DNA from: Curtobacterium ammoniigenes NBRC 101786 | GTDB lineage: Bacteria > Actinomycetota > Actinomycetes > Actinomycetales > Microbacteriaceae | NCBI RefSeq assembly: GCF_001571045.1 | Contig: NZ_BCSV01000002.1 | Span: 248,001-312,000 of the forward strand | DNA length: 64,000 bases | Reading direction: 5' to 3' | In this document: piece after piece, positions 34,396-43,220 of the stretch | Layout: each line of letters starts with the position of its first letter | How positions within the stretch are numbered: the stretch's first letter is position 1 | Translations under genes and position numbers: made by a program | Notes under the pieces: model-generated | The model's database searches: none | What the model was told of the DNA's origin: nothing | The model's input: only the letters and a program-made list of their open reading frames with translations

Positions 34396-35127
34396 TTACG
34401 GCGTCCATCCTGGCCGGACGAGTCCTGACTCATAGGCGAAGACGACGAGCTGGGCTCGGTCGCGAGCTCCGAGTTTGATCATTGCGCGGCTGACGTGGGT
34501 CTTCGTGGTGGCGGGGCTGATGAAGAGGTCTGTGGCGATCTCTTGGTTCGTGCGTCCGGCGGCAACGAGGGCGACGACCTGTCGTTCACGTTCCGTCAGG
34601 GCGTCGAGGGCAGGCGACATCGCCGATGGTTTGGAGTGTGCGGCGAACGCTTCGACCAGCGACCGCGTCGCGCCCGGCGAGAGCAGCGATTCGCCGGCGA
34701 CGACCGTGCGGATCGCGCGAAGGAGCTCGGCAGGCTCGGTGTCTTTGACGAGGAAGCCCGCCGCGCCCCCGCGGATCGCTTCGAACACGTAGTCGTCTTC
34801 TTCGAACGTCGTGAGGATGATGACGTGGACGGTCTGGAGGCGCGGGTCGGCTCCGATTCGTCGTGTCGCCTCGAGCCCGTCCACCCCTGGCATGCGAATG
34901 TCCATGAGGATGACGTCGGGGTGCGCTTCGGACGCGATCCGGACGGCGGCGTCGCCGTTGCCGGCCTCGGCGACGACCTCCATTCCCGGTTCCGCGGAGA
35001 TGAGCGCTCGGAGTCCGGCGCGGATCAGCGACTGGTCATCGGCAAGCAGCACGCGGATGGCGCCCGAGTCCGTTGCCGCAGCAGGTGCGGCGAACTCGAG
35101 ACCTCCCGTGGGTGACTGATGGGTCAT
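34396..35127 (-). CDS. NarL/LuxR-type response regulator
   Basis: A 243-residue response regulator. The receiver domain has LLADDQSLIRAGLRALI, the phospho-acceptor Asp in PDVILMDIRMPGVDG near residue 73, and Lys in FLVKDTEPAELL. The C-terminal LuxR HTH is LTERERQVVALVAAGRTNQEIATDLFISPATTKTHVSRAMIKLGARDR. An N-terminal extension of about 20 residues is unusual. The start overlaps the kinase stop (ATGA), so it is coupled to its cognate kinase. Confidence 0.95.
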   Translation of the reverse strand: MTHQSPTGGLEFAAPAAATDSGAIRVLLADDQSLIRAGLRALISAEPGMEVVAEAGNGDAAVRIASEAHPDVILMDIRMPGVDGLEATRRIGADPRLQTVHVIILTTFEEDDYVFEAIRGGAAGFLVKDTEPAELLRAIRTVVAGESLLSPGATRSLVEAFAAHSKPSAMSPALDALTERERQVVALVAAGRTNQEIATDLFISPATTKTHVSRAMIKLGARDRAQLVVFAYESGLVRPGWTP

Positions 35128-36389
35128 CGCTGCTCCTCTGGTTCTTGGCTGTCGGAGTTGCTGGTCACGATCGGCAATCGGGCCTGAACGGTCCAGCCGC
35201 CGCTGGGTGTGGGACCAGCGGTGAGTGTTCCGCCGACGGCCGCTGCGCGCTCACGCATGCCGATGATGCCGTTGCCACTCGAGCCGATGCTCGCAGCTGT
35301 ACGGCCTTCGGCGGAGGCGCCAGGTTCGTCGCTGACCGTCAGGTCGACGATGTCCGTACCGACGCTGACGGTGACGATTGCGTGATGGCGGGGGGCGTGC
35401 TTCATGACGTTGGTGACAGCCTCCTGCGCGATGCGGTATGTGGACGCGTCGGTAATGCCGCCGACACGCTCGGGCGCGCCGCTGATCGTCAGCGAGACGT
35501 CGAGTCCGGCGGCCCGCGCGCGGTCAACGAGGTCGGGGAGCTGCCGCAGGCTCGGGCCAGGAGCCCTCGCGGCGGGATTGGTTCCATCGGCGGAGCGGAG
35601 CACGCCGAGGATCGCGCGCAGCTCCGTGAGCGCCGATGCGCTTGCGTCGTGGATCGCGGTGAGGGCGGCGCGCGTCTGCTCGGGCAACTCACGGCCGAGA
35701 TGCAACGCGACCCCTGACTGCAGATTGATGAGCGACATGTTGTGGGCCACCGAATCGTGCAGTTCCCGCGCAATACGCACCCGCTCGTCGTCCGCTCGGC
35801 GCCGGGCCTCCGCGGCGCGCGCCGCTCTGGCGTCAGCCGACCGGGCAATGCGGACGCGCGCGAGCTCCGCGATCGCCAATGTCGCGATGAGCCAGGCGGA
35901 CGTCAGTGTCATCGCCGACCAGGGAAGCGCCGGCGTTCGCCCAGTCAAATAATCCGCCCACGGCAACACGAGGAACGAGACAGCCGCGACCAGAAGCGCC
36001 GGTACTCGATGGCCCAGCAGAACCGCGTTCGTGAGCGCCATGGTGAGCGCCGCGACGTACGGTCCGCGCGCCGGAGCGACGAATGCGAATGCGACGGTGC
36101 ATGCCGCGACCGTGCCGAGAACAGCCACAGGCCATCGCCACCGCCACGGAAGGACCGCGATGCTCCCGAGCAGGAGGACGATCGCAAGCCCACTCAGTGC
36201 CCCCGGGTGCACTACCGCGAACGTGCTTGGTGCGTGGAACGGCGGACCCCCGTGGCCCGCTCGAGCTCCGAAGGTTCCCGACGCCGCAACCGTGCCGAAC
36301 AGCTGCACGACGGCGATGGGAATGATCCGCCCGTACCGCGCGAAGCGTCGCCGACGACGTCGAGCGTCGGTAGCGAATTCGGCGGACAT
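35124..36389 (-). CDS. NarL-family sensor histidine kinase
   Basis: A 421-residue kinase. Five to six hydrophobic segments occupy the first 180 residues; a short coiled coil rich in Arg/Ala follows. The HisKA_3 box VRIARELHDSVAHNMSLINLQ holds the phospho-His. The C-terminal ATPase has the N box and SSGNGIIGMRERAAAVGGTL as G box. ATG 36389 (MSAEFA) was chosen; the longer frame lacks support. Four-base overlap with the response regulator. Divergent from the SHOCT gene, which is a likely target. Confidence 0.93.
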   Translation of the reverse strand: MSAEFATDARRRRRRFARYGRIIPIAVVQLFGTVAASGTFGARAGHGGPPFHAPSTFAVVHPGALSGLAIVLLLGSIAVLPWRWRWPVAVLGTVAACTVAFAFVAPARGPYVAALTMALTNAVLLGHRVPALLVAAVSFLVLPWADYLTGRTPALPWSAMTLTSAWLIATLAIAELARVRIARSADARAARAAEARRRADDERVRIARELHDSVAHNMSLINLQSGVALHLGRELPEQTRAALTAIHDASASALTELRAILGVLRSADGTNPAARAPGPSLRQLPDLVDRARAAGLDVSLTISGAPERVGGITDASTYRIAQEAVTNVMKHAPRHHAIVTVSVGTDIVDLTVSDEPGASAEGRTAASIGSSGNGIIGMRERAAAVGGTLTAGPTPSGGWTVQARLPIVTSNSDSQEPEEQR

Positions 36390-36603
36390 GAAACGAGCGT
36401 AGGCGGGACGGCCGCAATCGTCGCCGGTCACGCGGATGAGGTGTGGAGTACATCGGCTGGCGTATCCACCGTGCAGGGGAAGCCGGACATACGCCCGGAG
36501 GGGGAGGCGGAAGTGCGGTCGCCTGGCGGACGCGGGGAGGGCCTCCAGATCGGACGCTTGGGAGGTCGCAATCGCGGCACCTCGAATGACTCAGGAGGTC
36601 ATC

Positions 36604-36870
36604 ATGTCCGCTCTTCTCGCCGCCGCAGCCAGCGCGCCTGCCGTCTCCGGATGGGCCGGGTGGCACGCCGGACCGCCGGTCGGATTCATCGTGTTCCCGA
36701 TCTTCTTCATCCTGTTCTGGGCCGCGGTCGTCGTCCTGTTCGTGACGCTTCGCCGCGGAGGATGGCGGGCGCGGAGCGACGCCCGCGCCGTCCTCGCGGA
36801 CCGATTCGCGCGAGGCGATATCGACACCGAGGAGTATCGGGCGCGCCTGGCGGAGCTCAGCCGAAAGTAG
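36604..36870 (+). CDS. SHOCT-domain small membrane protein
   Basis: An 88-residue protein with one hydrophobic segment (about residues 30-53, VGFIVFPIFFILFWAAVVVLFVTL) and a C-terminal SHOCT motif (ADRFARGDIDTEEYRARLAEL), a short oligomerisation module. AGGAGG lies 5 bp before ATG. It is divergent from the histidine kinase and probably controlled by that system. A strong convergent terminator follows. Confidence 0.88.
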   Translation: MSALLAAAASAPAVSGWAGWHAGPPVGFIVFPIFFILFWAAVVVLFVTLRRGGWRARSDARAVLADRFARGDIDTEEYRARLAELSRK

Positions 36871-36896
36871 ATCGGCGTGAACCGGAGGAAACGCGT

Positions 36897-36926
36897 GAGG
36901 CCGCAGTTCGCCCGAACTGCGGCCTC
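36897..36926. terminator. Strong bidirectional hairpin terminator
   Basis: GAGGCCGCAGTTC and GAACTGCGGCCTC form a perfect 13-bp stem with a 4-nt loop, between the end of the SHOCT gene (+) and the end of the PH-like gene (-). This is the strongest hairpin in the window. Confidence 0.85.
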
Positions 36927-36934
36927 GGCACTTG

Positions 36935-37393
36935 TTATCGCGTGACGGCAGCAACACCCATGGCGCTGACGGCGCGCTCCGCGTCGTCGGAGGTGGCGAG
37001 GAAGACCTGTCCGTTCATACGGGTGATCTGGACGGCTCGCTGGCCGCTGGCTGCGAGGAGCAGACCCTTCCGACGACTGCCGCCCTTGATCCCCCATCCG
37101 CCGAAGTCCTCCAGCGGCCGGACGTCGACGCTGGTGACGGATGCAATCTCCACCTTCTTGACGCGAACCGCCCAGAATGGCACCGCGATGAGCCACACCG
37201 TGGTGCGGGTCGCGATGATTGCGACCGCCGGCGCGACGAGCATCAGCACGATGAGCGCGGCGCCGATGCCGAGCATCCACCAGCCGCTCGCGTTCGGGAA
37301 CCCGGCGATAGAGAACATGCACACCAGCACGGGGCCGCCGCAGAGGATGAGGCGGAGACCGATGTTGAACCGTTGCCAGGAGAGAACGCTCAT
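36935..37393 (-). CDS. Bacterial PH-like membrane protein
   Basis: A 152-residue protein. Two hydrophobic segments (about residues 13-50) are followed by a soluble domain, TTVWLIAVPFWAVRVKKVEIASVTSVDVRPLEDFGG, that resembles bacterial PH-like domains. ATG 37393 gives a natural start. Function unknown. It ends 8 bp after the bidirectional terminator. It lies upstream of the tRNA-Leu gene on the same strand but has its own region. Confidence 0.68.
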   Translation of the reverse strand: MSVLSWQRFNIGLRLILCGGPVLVCMFSIAGFPNASGWWMLGIGAALIVLMLVAPAVAIIATRTTVWLIAVPFWAVRVKKVEIASVTSVDVRPLEDFGGWGIKGGSRRKGLLLAASGQRAVQITRMNGQVFLATSDDAERAVSAMGVAAVTR

Positions 37394-37494
37394 TGATCTG
37401 TCCGATCGCTTCGTGACGCGCGAAGGGAGATCGCAACGAACGGTGCCCCAGTAACCGGAACAGAATTGTCCAGTCAACCGGAGCACCTGCTGGG

Positions 37495-37578
37495 TGCGCG
37501 AGGGGGGACTTGAACCCCCACGCCCTCACGGGCACACGGACCTGAACCGTGCGCGTCTACCAATTCCGCCACTCGCGC
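37495..37578 (-). tRNA. tRNA-Leu (CAG)
   Basis: An 84-nt tRNA on the minus strand. Acceptor GCGCGAG/CTCGCGC, anticodon stem CACGG/CCGTG with loop TTCAGGT giving anticodon CAG (codon CUG), a long variable arm typical of Leu, and a T arm with GGTTCAAGT. The 3' CCA is not encoded exactly (ACCCA follows). Confidence 0.97.
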
Positions 37579-37687
37579 CAGCGCCGGAAACACTACCATG
37601 TCAGGGCAGCGTCGCTTGCCGCGTGCAGCCGGAGCGGATGGTCAACCACTACCATGCAGGGGTTACGACCGAGAACGCGGGAGACTC

Positions 37688-38368
37688 ATGGGCCTACTTG
37701 ACAGCTTCGAGCGCAAGCTCGAGCGCGCTGTCAATGGCGCGTTCGCAAAGACGTTCCGCTCGGGCGTGCAGCCGATCGAGATCTCGAGCGCCTTACGGCG
37801 CGAACTCGACACGCATGCGGCAATTGTGTCGCGCGAGCGCATCCTCGTGCCGAACGAGTTCGTCGTCCGGCTGTCGCCGCCGGACTTCACGCGGATGGAC
37901 GAGCTCGGGCAGCCGCTCATCGATGAGCTCACCCAACTGGTGCAGCAGCACGCAGTCGCGCAGAACTACTCGTTCTCCGGTCCGCTGACAATCCGTCTCC
38001 TGCAGGACGGCACGCTGTCGACCGGCATCCTCCAGGTCGACGTCTCCACGGTGCAGCGAGATGTCCCGTGGGTCGCCGTGCTCGATATCGGCTCTCAGCG
38101 GCACCACCTTAAGGTCGGCCGCACCGTCATCGGCCGTGGGTCCGAGGCGGACATCACTGTCGCGGACACGGGTGCCAGCCGCAAGCATCTCGAAGTGCTG
38201 TGGGACGGCAAGCATGCCCAGGCCACCGATCTCGGCTCGACGAACGGTTCGAAACTGAACGGCGACCGCTTCCAGCAGGCGATCGTTGAGCCGGATTCCA
38301 CCCTGGAAGTCGGGCGCACCCGTATGGTGTTCCGCGTGATCCCGGAGAACGAAGGAGGCGCTCGGTGA
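37688..38368 (+). CDS. fhaA: FHA-domain protein FhaA
   Basis: A 226-residue protein. An N-terminal DUF3662 domain (MGLLDSFERKLERAVNGAFAKTFRSGVQPIEI...) is followed by an FHA domain at about residues 150-215 (TVIGRGSEADITVADTGASRKHLEVLW...DLGSTNGSKLNG), which binds phosphothreonine. In mycobacteria FhaA is a PknB substrate that controls peptidoglycan synthesis. It begins the conserved fhaA-fhaB-pstP-rodA-pbpA-pknA-pknB operon. Its stop overlaps the fhaB start (GTGA). Confidence 0.96.
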   Translation: MGLLDSFERKLERAVNGAFAKTFRSGVQPIEISSALRRELDTHAAIVSRERILVPNEFVVRLSPPDFTRMDELGQPLIDELTQLVQQHAVAQNYSFSGPLTIRLLQDGTLSTGILQVDVSTVQRDVPWVAVLDIGSQRHHLKVGRTVIGRGSEADITVADTGASRKHLEVLWDGKHAQATDLGSTNGSKLNGDRFQQAIVEPDSTLEVGRTRMVFRVIPENEGGAR

Positions 38369-38940
38369 CCAGCACCCTGACGCTCCTTGTCCTTCGGTTC
38401 GTGTTCCTCGCGGTGCTGTGGCTCTTCGTGTTCGCCATCGTCTTCGCGTTGCGGAGCGACTTCTTCGGCCAGCGCACCCGAACGATCCCTGCAGACAAGC
38501 AGAACGTGCCACAGACGCCGACCACACCGCCGGTCCCTGCCGGTGCGGCAAGTGCGCGGGCGGCCGGCGCATCTCCAAGCGCCTTCACCGAAGCGATCCT
38601 CTCCGGCGGACCCGCCGGATCCGGCGGCGCCGCAACGCCGTCCGCATCGATCCCGACGCGGCTCGTCATCACGGAAGGCGCACGCGAAGGCATGGAGATG
38701 CCGCTGGGCAGCGGTCCGATCACGATCGGGCGGTCCAGCGAAAGCAACGTCGTCATTCGCGACGACTACACCTCAACGCACCACGCTCGCCTCGAGCTCC
38801 GCCCTGACGGATGGATCATCACCGACCTCGACTCCACGAACGGTACGTTCCTGAACGGTCAGCGCGTCACCGCACCCCTGCCGGTGCCGGAGCGCGCCCC
38901 GATCACCATCGGAACGACCACGTTCGAGCTGCGGCGGTAG
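38365..38940 (+). CDS. fhaB: FHA-domain protein FhaB/FipA
   Basis: A 191-residue protein. One N-terminal membrane helix (about residues 5-28) is followed by a Pro/Ala linker and a C-terminal FHA domain (ITIGRSSESNVVIRDDYTSTHHARLEL...DLDSTNGTFLNGQRV). It is known in mycobacteria to link division-protein phosphorylation to cell-wall growth. GTG start overlaps fhaA by 4 bp. Confidence 0.95.
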   Translation: MTSTLTLLVLRFVFLAVLWLFVFAIVFALRSDFFGQRTRTIPADKQNVPQTPTTPPVPAGAASARAAGASPSAFTEAILSGGPAGSGGAATPSASIPTRLVITEGAREGMEMPLGSGPITIGRSSESNVVIRDDYTSTHHARLELRPDGWIITDLDSTNGTFLNGQRVTAPLPVPERAPITIGTTTFELRR

Positions 38941-38946
38941 GACCGG

Positions 38947-40332
38947 ATGGTCGCCCGTACCCTGAGCGCCGCGGTCTCCCATGTGGGGCGTATCCGCGCG
39001 AACAACCAGGACTCCGGATACGCCGGAGCCCACCTGTTCGCGGTCGCGGACGGCATGGGCGGGCACGCCGGCGGCGACGTCGCCTCAGCCATCGCCATCC
39101 GCCGCATCCGCGAGGTCGACCGTGACTTCCCGTCAGCCCACGACGCCGAGTTCGCGCTCCAGACCGCGCTGATCGCGGCGAACCAGCTCATCACCGAGAC
39201 TGTGTTCGAGCATCATGAGCTCACCGGCATGGGGACAACGGTGAGCGCCATGATCCGCGTCGGGGACGAGATCGCGATCGCGCACATCGGCGACTCCCGG
39301 ATCTACCGATACCGTGACGGCGAGCTGACCCAGATCACGAACGATCACACATTCGTGCAGCGACTCGTCGACAGCGGCCGCATCACGCCGGAAGAAGCTG
39401 CCGTCCATCCGCGACGCTCCGTGCTCATGCGGGTGCTCGGGGATGTCGATGCCGCGCCCGAGGTCGATACCACGGTCATGGATCTCCAACCCGGCGACCG
39501 GTGGCTGCTCTGCTCCGACGGACTCTCCTCATATCTGGCCGAGGAGCGGATCCGGCATGCCCTCGCGTCCGACATGGACGCGAACCAGGTCACGCAGCGG
39601 CTCGTCAAAGAGACCCTCGACCATGGCGCACCGGACAACGTGACGGTGGTCGTGATGGACGTCCCCGTGCATGAGCCGGAGGAGGTCGACGACGCCGCGA
39701 CAACCGTCGGGTCCGCTGCCGCGCCGCTGACATTCGAGGCATCCACCGGACGCAAGCCGATCCGCCTCCCGACAATCCTGCTGCACCCGCTCAAGGTCAC
39801 CACCGCTCCGGAAGACTCCCACTTCGAACCGGAGTCCGACCAGTACTTCGCCGAGCTCATCGCCGAGGACCGGCGGCGACGCCTCCGACGCCGCGTCACC
39901 TGGACCATCGCGGTCGTCGCCGCGATCATCGCGATCGCAGCCGCTGTGCTCTTCGGCTATCGCTGGACGCAGACGCTGTACTACGTCGGCGACGACCGCG
40001 GTCAGGTCGCCATTTATAAGGGAGTGCAGGAAGGGATCGGTCCCCTGACGCTCTCGCACGTCTACGAGGACACCGACGTCGAGGTCGCCAAGCTCCCCGC
40101 CTACACGAAGCAGAGCGTGAAGCAGACGATCAACGCGGCGACGCTCGAAGACGCTCGTGAAATCGTGGCGCGCCTCCGGAAAGCGGAGCAGACGGGCCGT
40201 GATCAGCCTCCCGTGACGCCGCGGCCCACTGCGTCGCCGAGCCCGTCCGCCGTGCCGTCCATCACGCCGACCGCGACCGTCAGCGCCGCCGCCGCGCCCG
40301 CACCCGGGCAGGAGGCGACCCCACGTGACTGA
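38947..40332 (+). CDS. pstP: Ser/Thr protein phosphatase PstP
   Basis: A 461-residue PP2C-type phosphatase: SHVGRIRANNQDSGYAGAHLFAVADGMGGHAGGDVAS (metal-binding Asp), GMGTTVSAM, AHIGDSRIYRYRDGELTQIT, WLLCSDGLSSYL. A membrane helix near residue 325 (WTIAVVAAIIAIAAAVLFGYRW) precedes an extracellular tail rich in Pro/Thr/Ser. It reverses PknA and PknB phosphorylation. ATG 38947; the stop overlaps the rodA start by 8 bp. Confidence 0.96.
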   Translation: MVARTLSAAVSHVGRIRANNQDSGYAGAHLFAVADGMGGHAGGDVASAIAIRRIREVDRDFPSAHDAEFALQTALIAANQLITETVFEHHELTGMGTTVSAMIRVGDEIAIAHIGDSRIYRYRDGELTQITNDHTFVQRLVDSGRITPEEAAVHPRRSVLMRVLGDVDAAPEVDTTVMDLQPGDRWLLCSDGLSSYLAEERIRHALASDMDANQVTQRLVKETLDHGAPDNVTVVVMDVPVHEPEEVDDAATTVGSAAAPLTFEASTGRKPIRLPTILLHPLKVTTAPEDSHFEPESDQYFAELIAEDRRRRLRRRVTWTIAVVAAIIAIAAAVLFGYRWTQTLYYVGDDRGQVAIYKGVQEGIGPLTLSHVYEDTDVEVAKLPAYTKQSVKQTINAATLEDAREIVARLRKAEQTGRDQPPVTPRPTASPSPSAVPSITPTATVSAAAAPAPGQEATPRD

Positions 40333-41758
40333 TTCGTCTCGCCAATCCTTCACCCAGGCCATCACCATTCGGCTCCGGCAGCCGGCGCGCGCTCGCAACC
40401 TCGAGCTCGTGCTCCTCGTCCTCGCATCGGGGATCGCTGCGGGCGCCATGGTGCTCGTCGAACTCGGAACCCGCGGAACACTGTTCGACACATCGGTGCT
40501 CTGGGTCGGATCGCTGATCCTCGTCCTCGCCCTCGTCATGCACGTGGTGCTCCGCATCGTGGCCCGGAACGCGGACCCGTTCCTCCTGCCGATCGCGGTC
40601 GCACTGAACGGGCTCGGGATCGCAGAGATCTACCGGATCGACATCCACAACAACGTCACCGGCTGGAACGCCGTGGGCGTGAAGCAGATCGTCTGGACGC
40701 TGCTCGCGATGGTGCTTGCGATCATCGTGCTGTTCCTGGTGCGCAACCATCGGTTCCTGCAGCGGTACCGCTACATCTTCATGTTGATCAGCATGCTGCT
40801 CCTCCTGCTTCCTATGCTGCCCGGCATCGGCGAGGACATTTCCGGCGCACGCGTCTGGATCCACGTCGGATCCTTCTCGTTCCAGCCCGGGGAACTCGCG
40901 AAGATCACGCTCGCCCTGTTCTTCGCGGGATATCTCGTGACGGCGCGGGACAGCCTGTCGATCGTCGGCCCGAAGATCCTCGGCATTCGGTTCCCACGCG
41001 CTCGCGACCTCGGTCCGATCCTCATCGTGTGGGGCGCTGCCATGAGCGTGCTCGTGTTCCAGCATGACCTCGGCACCTCACTGCTGTACTTCGGTCTGTT
41101 CCTGGTGATGATCTACGTGGCGACCGCTCGCCTCGGTTGGGTGCTCATCGGACTTGTGCTCTTCATCGGTGGCGCGATCGCGGCCTCCTCCGCACTGTCG
41201 TACGTGCACGGCCGCTTCCAGCAATGGCTGGAACCGTTCAACAACGCCGTTTACAACAAGCCGTACGACAGCAGCTATCAGCTCGTCACCGGTCTCTTCG
41301 GATTCGCGAACGGAGGCCTGACGGGAACCGGACTCGGACAGGGCCGCCCGTATCTCACGCCGGTCGCCCAGAGCGACTACATCATCTCCGCACTCGGCGA
41401 GGAGCTCGGCCTCGTCGGTCTGTTCGCGATCCTGGCGCTCTTCCTGCTGTTCGTTTCGCGCGGCTTCCGGGTCGGGTATGCCATCCAAGACGACTTCGGC
41501 AAGCTGCTCGGCGTCGGACTCGGATTCGTTGTCGCCTTGCAGGTCTTCGTGGTTGTCGGCGGCATCACACGCGTCATCCCCGAGACCGGATTGACCACGC
41601 CCTTTATGGCGGCCGGTGGTTCGTCGCTCGTCGCGAACTGGATCATCGCGGCGATGCTCATGCGGCTGACGGATGCCATTCCCGCCGAACAGCGGGTGCA
41701 GCAAGCCGCGGAGCCCGAGCTTCGACCCGCACAGCCCGAGATCAGGATAGGACGGTGA
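40325..41758 (+). CDS. rodA: RodA/FtsW-type SEDS peptidoglycan polymerase
   Basis: A 477-residue protein with about 12 hydrophobic helices. SEDS marks include ARVWIHVGSFSFQPGELAKITLALFFAGYL, LVFQHDLGTSLLYFGLF, and GLTGTGLGQGRPYLTPVAQSDYIISALGEELGLVG. It polymerises lipid II together with PbpA, encoded 7 bp downstream. GTG start, overlapping pstP. Confidence 0.95.
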   Translation: MTDSSRQSFTQAITIRLRQPARARNLELVLLVLASGIAAGAMVLVELGTRGTLFDTSVLWVGSLILVLALVMHVVLRIVARNADPFLLPIAVALNGLGIAEIYRIDIHNNVTGWNAVGVKQIVWTLLAMVLAIIVLFLVRNHRFLQRYRYIFMLISMLLLLLPMLPGIGEDISGARVWIHVGSFSFQPGELAKITLALFFAGYLVTARDSLSIVGPKILGIRFPRARDLGPILIVWGAAMSVLVFQHDLGTSLLYFGLFLVMIYVATARLGWVLIGLVLFIGGAIAASSALSYVHGRFQQWLEPFNNAVYNKPYDSSYQLVTGLFGFANGGLTGTGLGQGRPYLTPVAQSDYIISALGEELGLVGLFAILALFLLFVSRGFRVGYAIQDDFGKLLGVGLGFVVALQVFVVVGGITRVIPETGLTTPFMAAGGSSLVANWIIAAMLMRLTDAIPAEQRVQQAAEPELRPAQPEIRIGR

Positions 41759-41765
41759 CCGCCGC

Positions 41766-43220
41766 ATGAAACGACAAATCCGCTCCATCTCCGCAGTGGT
41801 CCTGCTGATGTTCGTGGCGCTCTTCGTATCGACGACGAGCATCCAGTTCTTCGCTGCGCCCTCGTTGCGCGCGGACCCCCGCAATTCGAGGTCCATCCTG
41901 GCGAGCTACTCCACGAAGCGCGGCGCGATCCTTGTGGACGGCAATCCCATCGCCGAGTCCGTGCCGTCCAACGATCAGTACAAGTACCAGCGCACCTACT
42001 CGAACGGGCCGCTCTACGCGCCGGTGACCGGCTACTTCACGCTCGGCCAGGGCAGCACGGGCATCGAGCACGCCGAGAACCAGGAACTGTCCGGCACAAG
42101 CGACGACAGCTTCTTCCAGAACATCAACTCGATCCTGACGGGCCAAGACGTCCAGGGCGGGAACATCAACACGACCATCAATGCGAAGGTCCAGCAGGCC
42201 GCGTGGAATGCGCTCGGGAACCAGACCGGCGCCGTCGTCGCGATCGAGCCGAGCACCGGGAAGATCCTCGCGATGGTGTCGAAGCCCTCGTTCGACCCGA
42301 ACCAGCTCGCGTCGCACAACATCCAGAGCGTGCTCGCGGCCTACAAGCAGCTCAATACGGACCCGTCCGCGCCGTTGCAGAACCGGGCTATCGGCGGCGA
42401 CCTGTATGTGCCGGGTTCCGTGTTCAAACTCATCGTCGCCTCCGCTGCGTTCGAGAGCGGGGACTGGAACCTCGACTCCACGCTCCCGAACCCATCGACC
42501 CTGCAGCTCCCTGGCACGTCCACGTTCATCAACAATGCCGAGGGCGGCGCGTGCGGGGGCGGATCGACCGTGACCATCGCGCTCGCACTGCAGAACTCGT
42601 GCAACATCCCGTTCGCCGAACTCGGCGAGAAGGTCGGATACGCGAAGATCAAAGCGATGGCCGACAAGTACGGCTATGGCAGCTCGATCGACATTCCGCA
42701 GTCTTCGACGGCAAGCCAGTACCCGCAGCCGGACAGCACAGCGCAGCTCATGCTCAGCGCGTTCGGGCAGGCGAACGACCGTGTCTCGCCGCTGCAGATC
42801 GCGATGACCACGGCGGGCATCGCCAATGGCGGGAAAGTCATGCAACCGACCCTGATCGACACGATCACGACGAGTGACCTCAAGGTCATTCGCCCGTTCA
42901 CGCCGAAGGTGTACAGCGACCCGATCTCCTCGGCGAACGCGGCTGCGCTGACGAAAGCAATGGAGACGGTCGTCACCAGCGGGACCGGGACCAATGCGAG
43001 AATCAACGGGGTCGATGTCGCCGGCAAGACCGGGACCGCTCAGAACGGCCCGGGTCAGCCGTACACGCTCTGGTTCACCGGCTTCGCACCCGCGAACAAC
43101 CCGAAGGTCGCGGTGGCGGTCGTCGTCGGCAACGGGGGCGGGCTCGGCGAGTCCGGGTATGGGAACACAGTCGCGGCCCCGATCGCGAAGCAAGTCATGG
43201 AGGCGGTGCTGAATCAATGA
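41766..43220 (+). CDS. pbpA: Class B penicillin-binding protein PbpA
   Basis: A 484-residue transpeptidase. An N-terminal membrane anchor (about 9-28), a non-catalytic N-domain, and a transpeptidase domain with SxxK in PGSVFKLIVASAAF near residue 220, SxN in LQNSCNIPFAELG near 280, and KTGTAQ near 425. It cross-links septal peptidoglycan with RodA. ATG 41766. The stop overlaps the pknA start (ATGA). The two-Cys AEGGACGGGSTVTIALALQNSCN loop may form a disulfide. Confidence 0.95.
   Translation: MKRQIRSISAVVLLMFVALFVSTTSIQFFAAPSLRADPRNSRSILASYSTKRGAILVDGNPIAESVPSNDQYKYQRTYSNGPLYAPVTGYFTLGQGSTGIEHAENQELSGTSDDSFFQNINSILTGQDVQGGNINTTINAKVQQAAWNALGNQTGAVVAIEPSTGKILAMVSKPSFDPNQLASHNIQSVLAAYKQLNTDPSAPLQNRAIGGDLYVPGSVFKLIVASAAFESGDWNLDSTLPNPSTLQLPGTSTFINNAEGGACGGGSTVTIALALQNSCNIPFAELGEKVGYAKIKAMADKYGYGSSIDIPQSSTASQYPQPDSTAQLMLSAFGQANDRVSPLQIAMTTAGIANGGKVMQPTLIDTITTSDLKVIRPFTPKVYSDPISSANAAALTKAMETVVTSGTGTNARINGVDVAGKTGTAQNGPGQPYTLWFTGFAPANNPKVAVAVVVGNGGGLGESGYGNTVAAPIAKQVMEAVLNQ

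Noticed and set aside
41742-43217. Minus-strand frame opposite pbpA
   Set aside because: Shadow of pbpA with no recognisable domain.
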